A DNA stretch of 64,000 nt from Peribacillus sp044761985 (GCF_044761985.1 NZ_JBIWDK010000005.1:62001-126000), one strand, 5' to 3'; shown: positions 26,366 to 35,022, counted from the stretch's first letter. Program-made: numbers and translations. The notes: a model not told the origin generated them from the letters alone.

Positions 26366-27036
26366 TCTTTGTCTCTTCCTTTCCTATCAAGTTCTTTTAA
26401 CAGCTTCTTCCTGCTTTTAGACATTTTCTCGAGCTGATTTTTGAACTCCGAGGAAAAACTATTAGTCTCATTTTCATCCTTTTTCAGCCATTTGCCTTTC
26501 ATTTTTTCCACAAGATCTCTTGGCTGGATCATCTGGTCTATTTTCCCATTGTAATCTTCTATCAGCTGTTCATATTCTTTTGGATCATCTATTTCCTTTA
26601 AAAGTTGGATGTTTTCACCAACCCCTACGACTAGAATCCTTCCTCCGACTTTTACAAGCTGTACGGATCGGTTTGCCCCGAGACTCGTGCCTCCCAGATT
26701 CTCAACCGAATTGGCTTTTTGATACGTTTTGCTTTTCTTTCCTACAAATCTTAAAACTATATAAAGCAGCACGACCACAAAAATGGTCGCAAGAATCATC
26801 CTGAGGAACTCCCATCCAGTAATTCCTACTTTTTCAGGATTCGTTGCTTCATCGGTAGATTGGGAATTGGTAGAAAGAGATTCTTTTGATTTATCGGTTT
26901 TATCCGTTTTTGAATTTCCTGGCTCAAAAAAATTCTTTACTGTGTCATCCTGATCTTGTGCATGGGCCTGAATGGCCCCGCAAAACACAATGACTAGCGC
27001 TAATGAAACTTGAAGCCATTTTTTTAAAGCAAACAA
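26362..27036 (-). CDS. fliO: Flagellar biosynthetic protein FliO (FliZ in B. subtilis)
   Basis: Accessory membrane protein that helps FliP assemble. 224 aa: a cleavable-looking signal peptide (ALVIVFCGAIQAHAQ, about residues 12-27), an acidic/Ser/Thr-rich external stretch, a membrane segment near 78-100 (MILATIFVVVLLYIVLRFVG) and a FliO-type cytoplasmic domain (GANRSVQLVKVGGRILVVGV). The Lys-rich tail is typical. Gene name varies: the same protein is called FliZ in B. subtilis. Confidence 0.9.
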   Translation of the reverse strand: MFALKKWLQVSLALVIVFCGAIQAHAQDQDDTVKNFFEPGNSKTDKTDKSKESLSTNSQSTDEATNPEKVGITGWEFLRMILATIFVVVLLYIVLRFVGKKSKTYQKANSVENLGGTSLGANRSVQLVKVGGRILVVGVGENIQLLKEIDDPKEYEQLIEDYNGKIDQMIQPRDLVEKMKGKWLKKDENETNSFSSEFKNQLEKMSKSRKKLLKELDRKGRDKE

Positions 27037-27055
27037 TATGAAGACACCCTCTTAG

Positions 27056-27418
27056 TTAGCTTAGTGCTTTATTTATGGCTTCCAATACGCGATCCGCTTG
27101 GAACGGTTTTACAATGAAATCTTTGGCTCCCGCTTGAATGGCATCAATGACCATCGCTTGTTGGCCCATTGCAGAGCACATGATGACCTTGGCTTGAGGA
27201 TTTACCTTTTTAATTTCCTTTAATGCGGTAATTCCATCCATTTCAGGCATCGTTATATCCATCGTTACAAGATCCGGGTGCGTTTCTTTATATTTCTCAA
27301 CTGCTTGGGCTCCATCTGCCGCTTCTCCGACAATCTCAAAGCCATTTTTAGAAAGGATGTCCTTGATCATCATTCTCATAAATGCTGCATCGTCTACAAT
27401 TAATATTCTATTTGCCAT
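27056..27418 (-). CDS. cheY: Chemotaxis response regulator CheY
   Basis: Single-domain receiver; in Bacillus CheY-P binds the switch and favours smooth swimming. 120 aa. Acidic pocket Asp9 and Asp10, phosphorylation site Asp54 (VTMDITMPEMDG), the conserved Ser in IMCSAMGQQ and Lys in DFIVKPF. Placed between fliY, which encodes a CheY-P phosphatase and switch component, and fliO. Confidence 0.96.
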   Translation of the reverse strand: MANRILIVDDAAFMRMMIKDILSKNGFEIVGEAADGAQAVEKYKETHPDLVTMDITMPEMDGITALKEIKKVNPQAKVIMCSAMGQQAMVIDAIQAGAKDFIVKPFQADRVLEAINKALS

Positions 27419-27438
27419 TTTGTTTCTTCCCCCAAATT

Positions 27439-28674
27439 TTATCTAATTTTTTTTAATCGGTCGGTCTGACTCATAATATCAGTAACTCGAACTCCAAAGT
27501 TTTCATCAATGACAACAACTTCACCTTTTGCGATTAACCGGCTGTTTACAAGAATATCAACAGGTTCCCCAGCCAGTTTATCCAATTCAATGATAGAACC
27601 GGATGATAACTCCAGGATTTCCTTGACCGAACGCTTTGTCCTGCCAAGCTCTACCGTTACTTGAAGAGGAATGTCCATCAGCATGCTTAGGTTCTTCGTT
27701 TCCGATTCTTGAAGTTGATAAGGCTGAAAACTTGTGAAACTAGCTGGTTGGATATTTACAGGCTTTCCATTGGATGCACTTGGTGAACCAAAATGCTGAG
27801 GTTCATTGGGCATTTGATAAGTCTGTTGTTGTGCCTGATAAGGCATTTGTGCATATGGATCATGGGCTGATTGGTTCGTAATCGGCATCTGTGATTGAAC
27901 AGTCGCTTGTGTCGGAATGCTCTGTGGCTGATTTTTGGCCACCTGTTCCATTTCCTTTGGAATTTCGGCAGGTTCACTATCTCCGGTACCATTCAATAGT
28001 TCATCGACCAATCCCTTAGCGAACTCTAAAGGCAATAACTGCATGATGCTGGAATCAATTAAATCACCGACGCGCAACCGGAACGAAATTTTTGCAAATA
28101 GATCTTCGTTCGGGATGGCGTCCTCGCCTTCGCCGTTCAAAAAATTGAGTAAATCTATGCTAGGTGGAGAAATATCAACCTTTTTGCTGAAAATGGTCGA
28201 CATTGACGTAGCGGCGGACCCCATCATTTGATTCATTGCTTCCTGGACCGCGCTTAATTGGATTTCACCTAGCATATCCGAAGGACTTAATCCATCACCA
28301 CCCAACATCAAATCGGCGATGATGGCTGCATCACTTTGCTTGATAACAAGCATATTGATACCGGAAAAACCCTCCGTATACCTTACTTGGATGGCCACAT
28401 ATGGCTGTGGAAACTCCTCTGCTATCTTACCCTTTTCAATGATGGTAACAGTCGGAGTCGTGATATCCACCTTTTGGTTCAATAAGGTAGATAATGCAGT
28501 TGCTGAGCTTCCGAAAGAGATATTCCCGATTTCACCGAGTGCATCCAGTTCCATTGCTGATAAATAATCAGCAATGGGAAGCGAGCTTACCCCTTCATCT
28601 GTTTCATCTGTATCATCTGTACCTTTTAAAAGGGCATCTATTTCGTCTTGTGAAAGCATTTCGTCACTTACCAT
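27439..28674 (-). CDS. fliY: Flagellar switch protein / CheY-P phosphatase FliY
   Basis: C-ring component that combines a CheC-like phosphatase with a FliN domain. 411 aa. The N-terminal MLSQDEIDALLKG (residues 6-18) matches the CheY-P-binding peptide of FliM. Two phosphatase helices follow, with Glu48/Asn51 and Glu145/Asn148. Then comes a Gln/Pro/Met-rich linker about 228-310 (QMPYQAQQQTYQMPNEP). The SpoA/FliN domain (LMDIPLQVTVELGRTKRSV) ends the protein. The linker makes it somewhat longer than I recall for B. subtilis. Overlaps fliM by 11 bases. Confidence 0.95.
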   Translation of the reverse strand: MVSDEMLSQDEIDALLKGTDDTDETDEGVSSLPIADYLSAMELDALGEIGNISFGSSATALSTLLNQKVDITTPTVTIIEKGKIAEEFPQPYVAIQVRYTEGFSGINMLVIKQSDAAIIADLMLGGDGLSPSDMLGEIQLSAVQEAMNQMMGSAATSMSTIFSKKVDISPPSIDLLNFLNGEGEDAIPNEDLFAKISFRLRVGDLIDSSIMQLLPLEFAKGLVDELLNGTGDSEPAEIPKEMEQVAKNQPQSIPTQATVQSQMPITNQSAHDPYAQMPYQAQQQTYQMPNEPQHFGSPSASNGKPVNIQPASFTSFQPYQLQESETKNLSMLMDIPLQVTVELGRTKRSVKEILELSSGSIIELDKLAGEPVDILVNSRLIAKGEVVVIDENFGVRVTDIMSQTDRLKKIR

Positions 28675-29662
28675 CTTCGTCTCCCCCTTTCAAAATATCA
28701 AGAATCTGGATGGCATGTTTTTTACCTACTTTGCCTGGCTGCCCACTATATTTTGGAATTCCTCCAACTTTAATTAATAAAGGTTGATCGATTGCCTGAT
28801 TTAAATCGATAACATCACCTACATCAAGAAGCAGAAAATCCTGTATGGTAATATCAGTGGTTCCAAGCTCAGATATAATCGGGAGGTCTGAATTCCTGAT
28901 ACGCGTTTCCAAGACCTTGATTTCCTCAGGCAGTCTTTCTTTTTGGGACGTTTCCATCCAGTAATGAGCAGATAACTTTGGTATGATTGGTTCTAATACG
29001 ACGTGCGGTATACATATATTGATCATTCCACTTGTTTCACCAATCTGGGTATTCAACGAAATGACCACCACTGTGTCATTGGGTGAAACTAGCTGTAAGA
29101 ACTGCGGATTCACTTCGAATTCCGTCATCACCGGTTCGATTTCGACAATTGTCTCCCAGGCTTCCTGTAAATTTTCAAAAGCCTTCTCAAAGAGGTTTGA
29201 CATGATTTTCGTTTCGATTTCCGTTAGACTGTCAACTTTATTTGCACTGACGCCCCTGCCGCCCAACACCCGGTCCATCATGGAATACGCAATATTCGGG
29301 TTGACCTCCAGTATGATGCGACCATCCAAGGGTGGGACCTCGAATACATTCAAAATCGTCATTTTTGGGATGGACCGTATAAATTCTTCATAAGGGATTT
29401 GGTCAGCGGAAGCGACCGAAATTTGAACATAGGTTCTTAGCTGCGCTGAAAAGTAGGTTGTCAATAACCTTGCGAAATTGTCATGGATGCGTGTCAAACT
29501 CCTGATTTGGTCTTTCGAGAACCGGAGCGCTCTCTTGAAGTCGTACACTTTCACCCTTTTTTCTATTTCTTCTTTCTTTAAATCGTCTGCATCCATTTCT
29601 CCTGTAGAAATCGCTGATAGTAGTGCATCAATTTCATTTTGCGATAATATTTCCCCGGACAT
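28664..29662 (-). CDS. fliM: Flagellar motor switch protein FliM
   Basis: C-ring protein that binds CheY-P and sets rotation sense. 332 aa from the ATG at 29662 (MSGEILSQNEIDALLSA), with GGAGGTGA upstream. The N-terminal EIDALLSA peptide is the CheY-P site; the CheC-like middle domain follows, with MMDRVLGGRG near residue 120; the SpoA domain is at the end (LLLDVGDVIDLNQAIDQPL). Confidence 0.96.
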   Translation of the reverse strand: MSGEILSQNEIDALLSAISTGEMDADDLKKEEIEKRVKVYDFKRALRFSKDQIRSLTRIHDNFARLLTTYFSAQLRTYVQISVASADQIPYEEFIRSIPKMTILNVFEVPPLDGRIILEVNPNIAYSMMDRVLGGRGVSANKVDSLTEIETKIMSNLFEKAFENLQEAWETIVEIEPVMTEFEVNPQFLQLVSPNDTVVVISLNTQIGETSGMINICIPHVVLEPIIPKLSAHYWMETSQKERLPEEIKVLETRIRNSDLPIISELGTTDITIQDFLLLDVGDVIDLNQAIDQPLLIKVGGIPKYSGQPGKVGKKHAIQILDILKGGDEDGK

Positions 29663-29714
29663 TAGCATTCACCTCCAAAACTTCCCCTTCTTATTTAATG
29701 AAGTCAGGATGTTC

Positions 29715-30143
29715 TTATTGAAGGATCGAGGAGGTTATATAAACCTTTTCAACTTTTCCTTCTTCCATTAATTCATTAATTTTAGTCTGTAATGTATTCT
29801 GAAGTTTTTCCTTGCCCTTTTTACCTGTCAAATCTGTTGCCTTCATTTCGGAAAGCTCGGTTATAATGATATTTTTCACTTGAAAATTCCTTTTTTCCAG
29901 TTCTTCTTTAGCCTTTTTACTATCTGTCTGGACCATAAATGATATTTTAATATAATCATTGCCCGCTAGATTCGTCGTAATCTCCGGAATTTCTACAGAA
30001 GATTTAACGATTTCATCTATACTTGGCTTGTCCTCTGCCGATGTGGGGTCAGATAACTTCGTAACAACCACTACTGCTATGACGCCAACCAAGGTTATCG
30101 CCACTAGCATAATCAATATAATCGTCAATAGCTTTTTTTTCAT
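29715..30143 (-). CDS. fliL: Flagellar basal body-associated protein FliL
   Basis: Stator-associated membrane protein. 142 aa with one N-terminal membrane segment (residues about 5-29, LLTIILIMLVAITLVGVIAV) and an extracytoplasmic stomatin-like FliL domain (EIPEITTNLAGNDYIKISF). The ATG overlaps the stop of the preceding flbD gene by 4 bases. Confidence 0.93.
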   Translation of the reverse strand: MKKKLLTIILIMLVAITLVGVIAVVVVTKLSDPTSAEDKPSIDEIVKSSVEIPEITTNLAGNDYIKISFMVQTDSKKAKEELEKRNFQVKNIIITELSEMKATDLTGKKGKEKLQNTLQTKINELMEEGKVEKVYITSSILQ

Positions 30144-30376
30144 ACGCTTCCCTCCCCATCTTTTTGAAATCCAAGAACGTTAACGGAACGGTAAAATTGA
30201 ATGATAGCCTGAATCAAATCCTCTTCTTTCTCAAGCACGACAATCTTCTTGCCATTTGTAAAAGTAATGGTCGTATCCGGCAAGGATTCGACCGTATCTA
30301 TGTACAATGCATTTATATGAAATCTTTTGCCATTCAGCCTTGTCACTTTAATAATAATATGTAGGAGCCAGAGCAA
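30140..30376 (-). CDS. swrD: FlbD/SwrD family flagellar protein
   Basis: Small cytoplasmic protein; in B. subtilis SwrD is needed for full motor torque. Conserved core KVTRLNGKRFHINALYIDTV, then TFTNGKKIVVLE and a short C-terminal helix. The start is unclear. The family consensus MIKVTRLNG would put the initiator at ATT (30353-30355); the only conventional upstream codon is TTG at 30376, which gives an unusual MLWLLHIII leader, and a GTG at 30346 would cut conserved residues. I list the TTG span. A 9-bp hairpin separates the Shine-Dalgarno sequence from the ATT. Confidence 0.85.
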   Translation of the reverse strand: MLWLLHIIIKVTRLNGKRFHINALYIDTVESLPDTTITFTNGKKIVVLEKEEDLIQAIIQFYRSVNVLGFQKDGEGSV

Positions 30377-30400
30377 ATCAGCACCTGGCTCCTCCCTCCC
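30363..30400 (-). promoter_or_regulatory. Hairpin between the flbD/swrD Shine-Dalgarno and its start
   Basis: On the minus strand GGGAGGG (30400-30394) is followed at once by a perfect 9-bp stem AGGAGCCAG/CTGGCTCCT (30385-30393 with 30363-30371) and a 13-base loop. Then comes ACAT and three ATT codons before AAA GTG. With the hairpin formed, the purine-rich site lies about 7 unpaired bases from the ATT at 30355. No T-run follows, so it is not a normal terminator. Confidence 0.6.
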
Positions 30401-30405
30401 TTAAC

Positions 30406-32337
30406 CTATCGTTTTAAGTTAACCAGTTCTTGCAGAATTTCATCAGACGTCGTGATGATCCGCGAATTCGACTGGAACCCACGCTGAGCAACAATCATCT
30501 CCGTGAACTCTTCGGATAAATCGACGTTGGACATTTCCAATGACCCGGATGCAAGTGTTCCGCGGCCATCCCCAGCTACACCGATGTTCGCCGTTCCTGA
30601 GTTAATCGATTCCTGGAATGTGCTACCGCCAGTTTTGGTTAAACCAGAAGCGTTTGAGAACTTGGCGATGGCCATTTGCCCTAATGTCACGATTTCCCCG
30701 TTTGAGTAGACACCATTGATTTCACCCGATGCACCAAAATTAAAACTTTCTAGTTTCCCTTCAGTATTACCATCAGGATTGACAAGTGCGGTAGTAGTTC
30801 CATCCACCTGCGTCAATTTAGAAAAATCAAATTTTATTCCTTTTAGAACCTGAAGACTTTCGTCAATTTTTGTATCTTCATCATCAGCAAGTCCCGTTGG
30901 AACTTTAAGCGACATGTCAACCGATGATTTACTATATGGGATTTTTCCATCCACGAAATTCAATGTCGTATCTGGTTGTGTTGCTGCCGTTATATTGATA
31001 GAACCGATACCTGTTGTTGTTGCAGGCGCTTTCGGGTTCAGAGGGGACTTTGGAATAACTTCAATATTTGCATAGTATGAAACGTAGTCCTCATAACTCT
31101 CTAATTTGTTTTTATACTCTTCTAACTGTTCATCAGTCACTGTAGCTGGCGCTGTTACTGTTGTAGCTGGATCTATTGGTTTAGTTAAAGCTTTGTATCC
31201 TGATACACTGACTTTGATTTTCCCACCATTAACTGTAACTTCTTTTATTCCATCATTATCAAATGTCGCTATAGTTGCATCATCAGCACCTACAAGTTTA
31301 TATTTACCTGCTGTAACATCCCATGTAACTTTCAAGGGGAGATTTTCACTTCCAGTATATCCCGATGCGTCCTCTATTTTAATTTTAAATGTTGAAGTAT
31401 TATCTTCAACATTTATTGTAGCACTAGCTTGTTTCACAACTGAGGATAGATCAATTTCTAAACCTTTTAATAAAGTTCGATCAGCTGATTTGACAGCTTG
31501 TAATTTTTTTGTTGATTCATTCAGCTTCATCTGAATCTTTTTATCTCCAATGGTTAATTCATAGTCACCATTCGCATCTGGTTTATAGTTTAAGTTCCAT
31601 TTAGCATTTTCTAGTCCCGTATAAGCATCTGTTTTAGTAATTTTAATATCACCAGTCGTGCTTACTTCTGATGGTTTTGGCTCGTTATTTGCATATACTC
31701 CCCATTTGTCTTCAGAAAGTTTTTTGAAGTATATGGTTGCTGACTGCGGTTTCCCTGCTTGATCTACAATCTGAATCTGCTGGCTAAAAACGGAACCCAC
31801 TATCGCGTTGGATGCTAAATTTTCCGTAAAACCGACAGTAGTGGTTGAGACAGCTGGAAGGACGGCATTCACATTAATTGACACATCATCCAGTTTATTT
31901 GAAACCGACCCCTTAGCATCAACTTGATATGCTTGTACCTTTAACCCATTCGAGTTTACTAGAGTACCGTTATCATCCAAATAGAAGTTCCCGGCACGTG
32001 TATACGATAGGGCGTCACCTTGTTTTACGACGAAATAACCATCACCGGAAATAGCCAAGTCAAGGTCGCGGCCGGTAGTTTGCAAGCTAGATTGACTATG
32101 AATCGTATCTATCGTCGCGATGGTAGACCCTAAACCGACTTGTTTGGCATTGGTCCCTCCTCTATTTTCCGTTGCAGCACTTGCCCCTGATATTGTTTGG
32201 TTCATCGTATCACTGAAAGTAACCCGGCTTTTCTTAAAACCATACGTATTTACATTAGCCACATTATTCCCGATGACATCCAATTTTGTTTGTAAGTTTT
32301 TCAACCCACTGATCCCTGAGTACATTGAACGAAGCAT
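30406..32337 (-). CDS. flgE: Flagellar hook protein FlgE, large variant
   Basis: Hook subunit, exported by the flagellar apparatus. 643 aa. The N-terminal SMYSGISGLKNLQTKLDVIG with NNVANVNTYGFKK, and the C-terminal LSEEFTEMIVAQRGFQSNSR, are the coiled D0/D1 parts shared by rod and hook proteins. Between residues about 135 and 560 is a large extra region (Thr/Lys/Asp-rich, beta-like). The short FlgE of B. subtilis (about 260 aa) lacks it; it would form additional surface-exposed domains. The gene is continuous, with the stop TAG at 30406. The adjacent flgD and TIGR02530-type genes confirm identity over FlgG or FlgF. Confidence 0.93.
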   Translation of the reverse strand: MLRSMYSGISGLKNLQTKLDVIGNNVANVNTYGFKKSRVTFSDTMNQTISGASAATENRGGTNAKQVGLGSTIATIDTIHSQSSLQTTGRDLDLAISGDGYFVVKQGDALSYTRAGNFYLDDNGTLVNSNGLKVQAYQVDAKGSVSNKLDDVSINVNAVLPAVSTTTVGFTENLASNAIVGSVFSQQIQIVDQAGKPQSATIYFKKLSEDKWGVYANNEPKPSEVSTTGDIKITKTDAYTGLENAKWNLNYKPDANGDYELTIGDKKIQMKLNESTKKLQAVKSADRTLLKGLEIDLSSVVKQASATINVEDNTSTFKIKIEDASGYTGSENLPLKVTWDVTAGKYKLVGADDATIATFDNDGIKEVTVNGGKIKVSVSGYKALTKPIDPATTVTAPATVTDEQLEEYKNKLESYEDYVSYYANIEVIPKSPLNPKAPATTTGIGSINITAATQPDTTLNFVDGKIPYSKSSVDMSLKVPTGLADDEDTKIDESLQVLKGIKFDFSKLTQVDGTTTALVNPDGNTEGKLESFNFGASGEINGVYSNGEIVTLGQMAIAKFSNASGLTKTGGSTFQESINSGTANIGVAGDGRGTLASGSLEMSNVDLSEEFTEMIVAQRGFQSNSRIITTSDEILQELVNLKR

Positions 32338-32414
32338 ATTAAACGTTCCCCTTTCATATTAGCGACTGTTTCTGTCATTCCACAGTCTAGGCTTCCTATA
32401 TTAGGGCCGGCCCA

Positions 32415-32798
32415 TTAATCCAGTAATATGGTTCCATTGATATTCGTGAAAATTTGAGATGATGCTTCATCTCGGTCCATGACAGTGACGACTTTGTTAT
32501 TTTTCGTGCTGACTACGAGCGCCGCATTTTCAATGATGATGAGTGACTCGGTCACCCCCATTTTTTTGGCCTCATTTGCTTTATCGGCAATTCGATTCCA
32601 CATTTGCGGGTTTATTTCTATTTTTCTTTGATTCATCCGCATTTGGGCATGTTTACTGATTGTCAGTTTCTCAACGGCCGTTACTGCTGTTTGAAAATGC
32701 TGTTGAAATCCTTGCTGGACCGTTTGCTTTTGTCTCAATGGTTTTTTCAGCAGTGGCATCGCTTGAGCGGAATTAGTTTGAAAATCTAGTTTATTCAT
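32415..32798 (-). CDS. Flagellar operon protein, TIGR02530 type
   Basis: 127-aa protein typical of Firmicute flagellar operons beside flgD and flgE; function unknown. The core ISKHAQMRMNQRKIEINPQM with NRIADKANEAKKMGV and VVTVMDRDE matches my memory of the TIGR02530 family. The first 45 residues are Gln-rich and likely disordered (RQKQTVQQGFQQHFQTA). It starts 11 bases after flgD and ends 77 bases before flgE, so a role in hook assembly is suggested by context only. I do not recall it in the B. subtilis operon. Confidence 0.8.
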   Translation of the reverse strand: MNKLDFQTNSAQAMPLLKKPLRQKQTVQQGFQQHFQTAVTAVEKLTISKHAQMRMNQRKIEINPQMWNRIADKANEAKKMGVTESLIIIENAALVVSTKNNKVVTVMDRDEASSQIFTNINGTILLD

Positions 32799-32809
32799 CT
32801 TTCCGCTCC

Positions 32810-33445
32810 TTAAGCGCCAGCTATTTTTATCAATTGCTCTCTTGATAATTTTGTGCCTGCTTTATCATTCACTTCGATTTGCAACTTACCATTACTCATC
32901 GATACGGAAGACACGATGGCCGACTGCTCACCGTTTTTCTTATCATTCCAGGTGACACTTTTTCCAATCAGTTCACTTGCCGTAGTCAGAGTATTTGAAC
33001 CTGTTCCCGTCTGCTTCAAGGCTGAAATATTTGCCGGCTCTAGTTTAGTTCCATCTTCTAGAAGGAAATAAACTTTGTCCCCTTTAAATTGAATAGAATC
33101 CACGACGCCCGTACCTTCTTCAATTGCAAGGTTCTCATCGCTCTCATCGAGTTTATGCCAGGTCACTTCCTTACCAACGAAGGAATTATAATTCATCAAG
33201 CTAGTCTGTTGATTGGCCGCAAGCAACTCGTCCATTTTGGTTCCGATATTCATCATCTGTTCTAAAGATGAAAATGTCGCCATTTGGGCTATGAACTCCG
33301 AGTTGTCCATCGGGCTTGAAGGGTCTTGATTTTGTAACTGGGTAAGCAATAGCTTCAAGAAATCATCTTTTCCTAATGCATCCCCCGTTTTTCTTGTTTC
33401 GGTTTGATAGTTTGATAACATGAGTGATGTATCAATCGACGTCAT
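32810..33445 (-). CDS. flgD: Hook cap / assembly protein FlgD
   Basis: Caps the growing hook and is needed to add FlgE subunits. 211 aa. The conserved N-terminal part reads LGKDDFLKLLLTQLQNQDP, then PMDNSEFIAQMATFSSLEQM. The C-terminal half is a Tudor/FnIII-like beta region with two short repeats (GKEVTWHKLDES and GKSVTWNDKKNG), both common in Bacillus FlgD. Sits between fliK and the TIGR02530-type gene. The ATG follows AGGTGAAGAA. Confidence 0.94.
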   Translation of the reverse strand: MTSIDTSLMLSNYQTETRKTGDALGKDDFLKLLLTQLQNQDPSSPMDNSEFIAQMATFSSLEQMMNIGTKMDELLAANQQTSLMNYNSFVGKEVTWHKLDESDENLAIEEGTGVVDSIQFKGDKVYFLLEDGTKLEPANISALKQTGTGSNTLTTASELIGKSVTWNDKKNGEQSAIVSSVSMSNGKLQIEVNDKAGTKLSREQLIKIAGA

Positions 33446-33453
33446 TTCTTCAC

Positions 33454-35022
33454 CTACACTTCTAGATTTAACAGGGCTTCAGCAAACGAACTGGTAAATT
33501 CACTTTCTGATTCTTCGTTACTTTCCTGCTTGCTTTCTTGGTGTTGTCTGCTGTGTTGCTCAGCATCTTTCTGGCTAAATTTCTCTGCATTGAAAGAATT
33601 GAAAGCTTGTGCAATTTCGATTTTTTCGATTTGAATGTTCTGCCCATTAAAGGCTTGCTTTAATCCTTGAACTTGGTTCTCCAACATATCCTTTGCATGT
33701 GCTGTGGTAGCCAAGATCCTTGCTGTCATCATGCCATCTTTTTGAATCAATTCAATCCTCAGCGAGCCTAGGTGTTCAGGATTCAGTCTGATTAACAGCT
33801 TATTGACGCCATTCGTTCCTGAGAAATTTGATTTGTTCAAGATGGATTCAAATCGCTTGACGAATTCCTCTTGACTAACGGTCTGTCCACCTTTGGAAGC
33901 TGTCAGAACCAGCTGCTCTACTTTGGTTGTTTGAACAGGGACACTAGTATTTAAATGGATGCTTTCCTCTTTATTTAATGGCGTGAGGCCTGCCTGTTCG
34001 CTTTTAATATTTTTGCCCAATTTGTTTAGGAAGACTGTTTCTCCGTTAGCACTTTCCTCCGTATTTAATCCCGTTGTCGCCAGTTGTCCATTTTTGATAT
34101 TTTTCCCCAGTTGATTAAAGGGGGCAAAATCTGAACTGCTTTCTTCTCCATTTAGAACAGGGGGTCCAGTCTGTTCATTTTTTGTTAGAGTGAAATTAAG
34201 CTGATCCGGTTTTAAAATTTGGATTGGCAAACTCAGACTATGCTTGTTTCCTTCTTTATCAGCCCCTACCATCCGAGAGAATGCATTCCTCACCGTTTCG
34301 AGAGATTTATTCTGCCCTTTATCCACTAGAACTGAAAAATCAAGATCTCCACTTTTTTTCTGTTGCTCATTTGACACCCATTTTTCAAGCTTTCCGGTTA
34401 TTCCTTCAAGCACGTTCTTCATTTGCTTCTGGATGGAAGCTTCATCTTGTGTCATATCTTTTTTCTCTGATAGAAGTTCCTGAACTTTCACCAGCTTTAA
34501 AAGGTTTGCCGTTCCGTCTATTGGGAGCTGTTTCCATTCTTCTTCACTCAACGATGCAACCTGTTTAAGGATTGTATATAGTTCCATGACATTAGCACCG
34601 AGAAGACATTGAGAGTCGAGTGCCATCTCTTCCTGATCACTATCTAAATCAAGTTCTTCGATACTTGTAAAAAATCTCTCTAGACTAGTCTTGTCATCAC
34701 CGTTAAGGCTTTGCAGTAGCTGTAAAAGTAACTCTCCCGAACCTGACGAATCGTTTATTAACAAGTCCTCAGCTGCTACTCCCCCTTCAAGATCACTTAA
34801 GCTGGATTGTTTCAAGAAATTCACCAAATCCTTTAGTGTTGTGAGTTTTTCCTCGGAAAGAGTGATAGATTCTGCATCCAACGCCTTGTCCGGTTCCTTC
34901 TCTACAGTCAATGCGGATTGAAGGGCGGATCCAAACTGGGCATTTGATCCTTGGCTCTGGTTGGGTTGTACTTTTGAAATCACTGATGCCAAAGGTAGCA
35001 TTGAATTAATGACCGAATTCAC
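33454..35022 (-). CDS. fliK: Flagellar hook-length control protein FliK
   Basis: Secreted molecular ruler that triggers the FlhB specificity switch. About 522 aa. The C-terminal FliK domain is clear: LLIRLNPEHLGSLRIELIQK, then TARILATTAHAKDMLENQ and LKQAFNGQNIQIEKIEI. The N-terminal two thirds is acidic and Gln/Ser-rich with an imperfect 30-residue repeat. GTG at 35022 is preferred, having GGAGGTG 9 bases upstream; the GTG at 35034 overlaps that site. The Glu/Ser-rich tail ends in SFAEALLNLEV. Follows motE and precedes flgD. Confidence 0.92.
   Translation of the reverse strand: MNSVINSMLPLASVISKVQPNQSQGSNAQFGSALQSALTVEKEPDKALDAESITLSEEKLTTLKDLVNFLKQSSLSDLEGGVAAEDLLINDSSGSGELLLQLLQSLNGDDKTSLERFFTSIEELDLDSDQEEMALDSQCLLGANVMELYTILKQVASLSEEEWKQLPIDGTANLLKLVKVQELLSEKKDMTQDEASIQKQMKNVLEGITGKLEKWVSNEQQKKSGDLDFSVLVDKGQNKSLETVRNAFSRMVGADKEGNKHSLSLPIQILKPDQLNFTLTKNEQTGPPVLNGEESSSDFAPFNQLGKNIKNGQLATTGLNTEESANGETVFLNKLGKNIKSEQAGLTPLNKEESIHLNTSVPVQTTKVEQLVLTASKGGQTVSQEEFVKRFESILNKSNFSGTNGVNKLLIRLNPEHLGSLRIELIQKDGMMTARILATTAHAKDMLENQVQGLKQAFNGQNIQIEKIEIAQAFNSFNAEKFSQKDAEQHSRQHQESKQESNEESESEFTSSFAEALLNLEV
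33888..34165 (-). repeat. Three imperfect 30-residue repeats inside fliK
   Basis: Consecutive units begin NGEESSSDF, NTEESANGE and NKEESIHLN. The first two each continue to LGKNIK about 11-12 residues on, with the LGKNIK copies exactly 30 residues (90 bases) apart. The third unit is diverged after its start. The repetition is visible in the DNA around TAATATTTTTGCCCAA and GATATTTTTCCCCAG on the plus strand. Confidence 0.6.
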
